Positions 63,544 to 64,000 of a stretch of DNA of 64,000 nt are shown piece after piece. Source of the DNA: Candidatus Acidiferrum typicum. Its GTDB lineage: Bacteria > Acidobacteriota > Terriglobia > Acidiferrales > UBA7541. A model generated the notes under the pieces. The model had not been told where the DNA came from. It ran no database searches and saw only the letters and a list, made by a program, of their open reading frames with translations. The DNA is taken from NCBI GenBank assembly GCA_025463055.1, contig JAOAPV010000038.1, positions 110,845-174,844 on the forward strand, in the 5' to 3' direction. The position numbers were made by a program, and so were the translations under genes. The stretch's first letter is position 1; each line of letters begins with the position of its first letter.

Positions 63544-64000
63544 ATGGCAGATTGGCAAATGCGAACAAAGCGGCCGCTCCGAGGACCAGTGCGCGAGGAA
63601 GCGGGGCCGACACTCAAAAACTACATCACTCCCGCCGGGTTGCAGCGGCTGAAAGACGAGCATGTGTTCCTACTGAGTCGCGAGCGGCCTGCGGTGGTGG
63701 AGGTCGTAGCGTGGGCTGCTAGTAACGGGGACCGCAGTGAAAACGCCGACTACCTCTACGGCAAACGACGGTTAGGCCAGATCGATTCGCGGATTCGCTT
63801 TCTCACGAAACGCATTGACGCGGCCGTGGTCGTCGATCCCGCCGCTCCGCGGCGGGGGGCGGCCGCTACGCGTGTCTTCTTCGGCGCAACCGTGACCTAC
63901 AAGGACGCCGCCGGCCTCGAACACGTCGTCTCGATCGTCGGCATCGACGAGGTGGACCTCGACCGCGGCTACATCAGCTGGCGCTCGCCTCTCGCCAATG
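63544..64000 (+). CDS. greB: Transcription elongation factor GreB (3' end outside window)
   Basis: The first 152 residues of a GreA/GreB protein. The N-terminal coiled coil contains YITPAGLQRLKDE, the acidic tip NGDRSENADYLYG, and the RRLGQIDSRIRFLTKRID helix; the C-terminal FKBP-like domain begins VFFGATVTYKD and reaches SIVGIDEVDLDRG. The order of tip residues and the YGKRRL motif fit GreB rather than GreA. The ATG at 63544 is preceded by no clear ribosome site; a second ATG at 63559 is possible. It rescues backtracked RNA polymerase. The reading frame runs off the window. Confidence 0.92.
   Translation, partial: MADWQMRTKRPLRGPVREEAGPTLKNYITPAGLQRLKDEHVFLLSRERPAVVEVVAWAASNGDRSENADYLYGKRRLGQIDSRIRFLTKRIDAAVVVDPAAPRRGAAATRVFFGATVTYKDAAGLEHVVSIVGIDEVDLDRGYISWRSPLAN

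Noticed and set aside
1..64000. CRISPR array, tRNA genes, toxin-antitoxin or defence systems
   Set aside because: I scanned for repeat-spacer patterns, T-loop-like sequences and known defence motifs on both strands and found none I could support.

Overview
The window looks like a chromosomal segment of an Acidobacteriota bacterium, probably of the Terriglobia/Koribacter-like branch (inference from gene content, not from a marker tree). The strongest pointers are two adjacent ADOP-type duplicated orphan permeases (32.2-37.3 kb), a truncated relative of the kinase-propeller proteins common in that phylum, DUF4136 and DUF2059 envelope proteins, a YncE/alkaline-phosphatase fusion, and secreted Gfo/Idh/MocA and sugar-isomerase-like proteins with twin-arginine leaders. 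The DNA is moderately GC-rich. GTG and TTG starts with strong Shine-Dalgarno sequences are frequent. I found no rRNA, tRNA, CRISPR array, intact insertion sequence, prophage or recognisable defence island.

Layout. 0-6 kb: assorted genes: a C-terminal fragment, a stand-alone receiver-domain regulator, a 57-residue Cys-rich protein, ispH, an arginase-fold protein that has lost its histidine ligands, an MBL-fold hydrolase, a GNAT acetyltransferase, a PilZ protein and a DUF4136 lipoprotein. 6.1-15.1 kb (minus strand): a nearly complete arginine operon argR-C-B-D-F-G-H-J, read from a consensus promoter whose -10 box lies inside an ARG-box-like palindrome. The first five genes overlap or abut; the last three are separated by hairpin-containing gaps. 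15.2-24.7 kb: a CCCH-type small protein, an E1-like ThiF/MoeB enzyme, and a three-gene outer-membrane assembly operon (seven-POTRA Omp85, SurA-like chaperone, TamB). 24.7-32.1 kb: two DUF2059 paralogues, then permease, kynureninase-like enzyme, pcm and GT2 in one tight run, followed by a membrane protein and winged-helix regulator next to a perfect palindromic operator, and a cis-prenyltransferase.

32.2-46.5 kb: two ADOP permeases, a secreted IPT/TIG-like protein, a PP2C phosphatase coupled to a double-FHA protein, and an RND efflux operon. 47.1-50.4 kb: GT4 glycosyltransferase plus glycogen-debranching-type enzyme, both started by TTG. 50.5-57.6 kb: two secreted proteins, a dipeptidyl peptidase IV, a Gfo/Idh/MocA oxidoreductase coupled to a TIM-barrel isomerase, and a potassium-channel-like protein with a non-canonical filter. 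57.8-64 kb: a frameshifted HEEGH protein, a nucleoside deaminase, a kinase-propeller remnant, a large YncE/phosphatase fusion and, cut by the window edge, greB.

The best-integrated systems are arginine synthesis (argJ recycles the acetyl group, so no argA or argE is needed if the ArgJ is bifunctional) and envelope assembly. The most unusual items are the His-less arginase homologue, the GAAG-type channel filter, the 7-POTRA/SurA/TamB operon and the paired palindromic operators around a small regulator.
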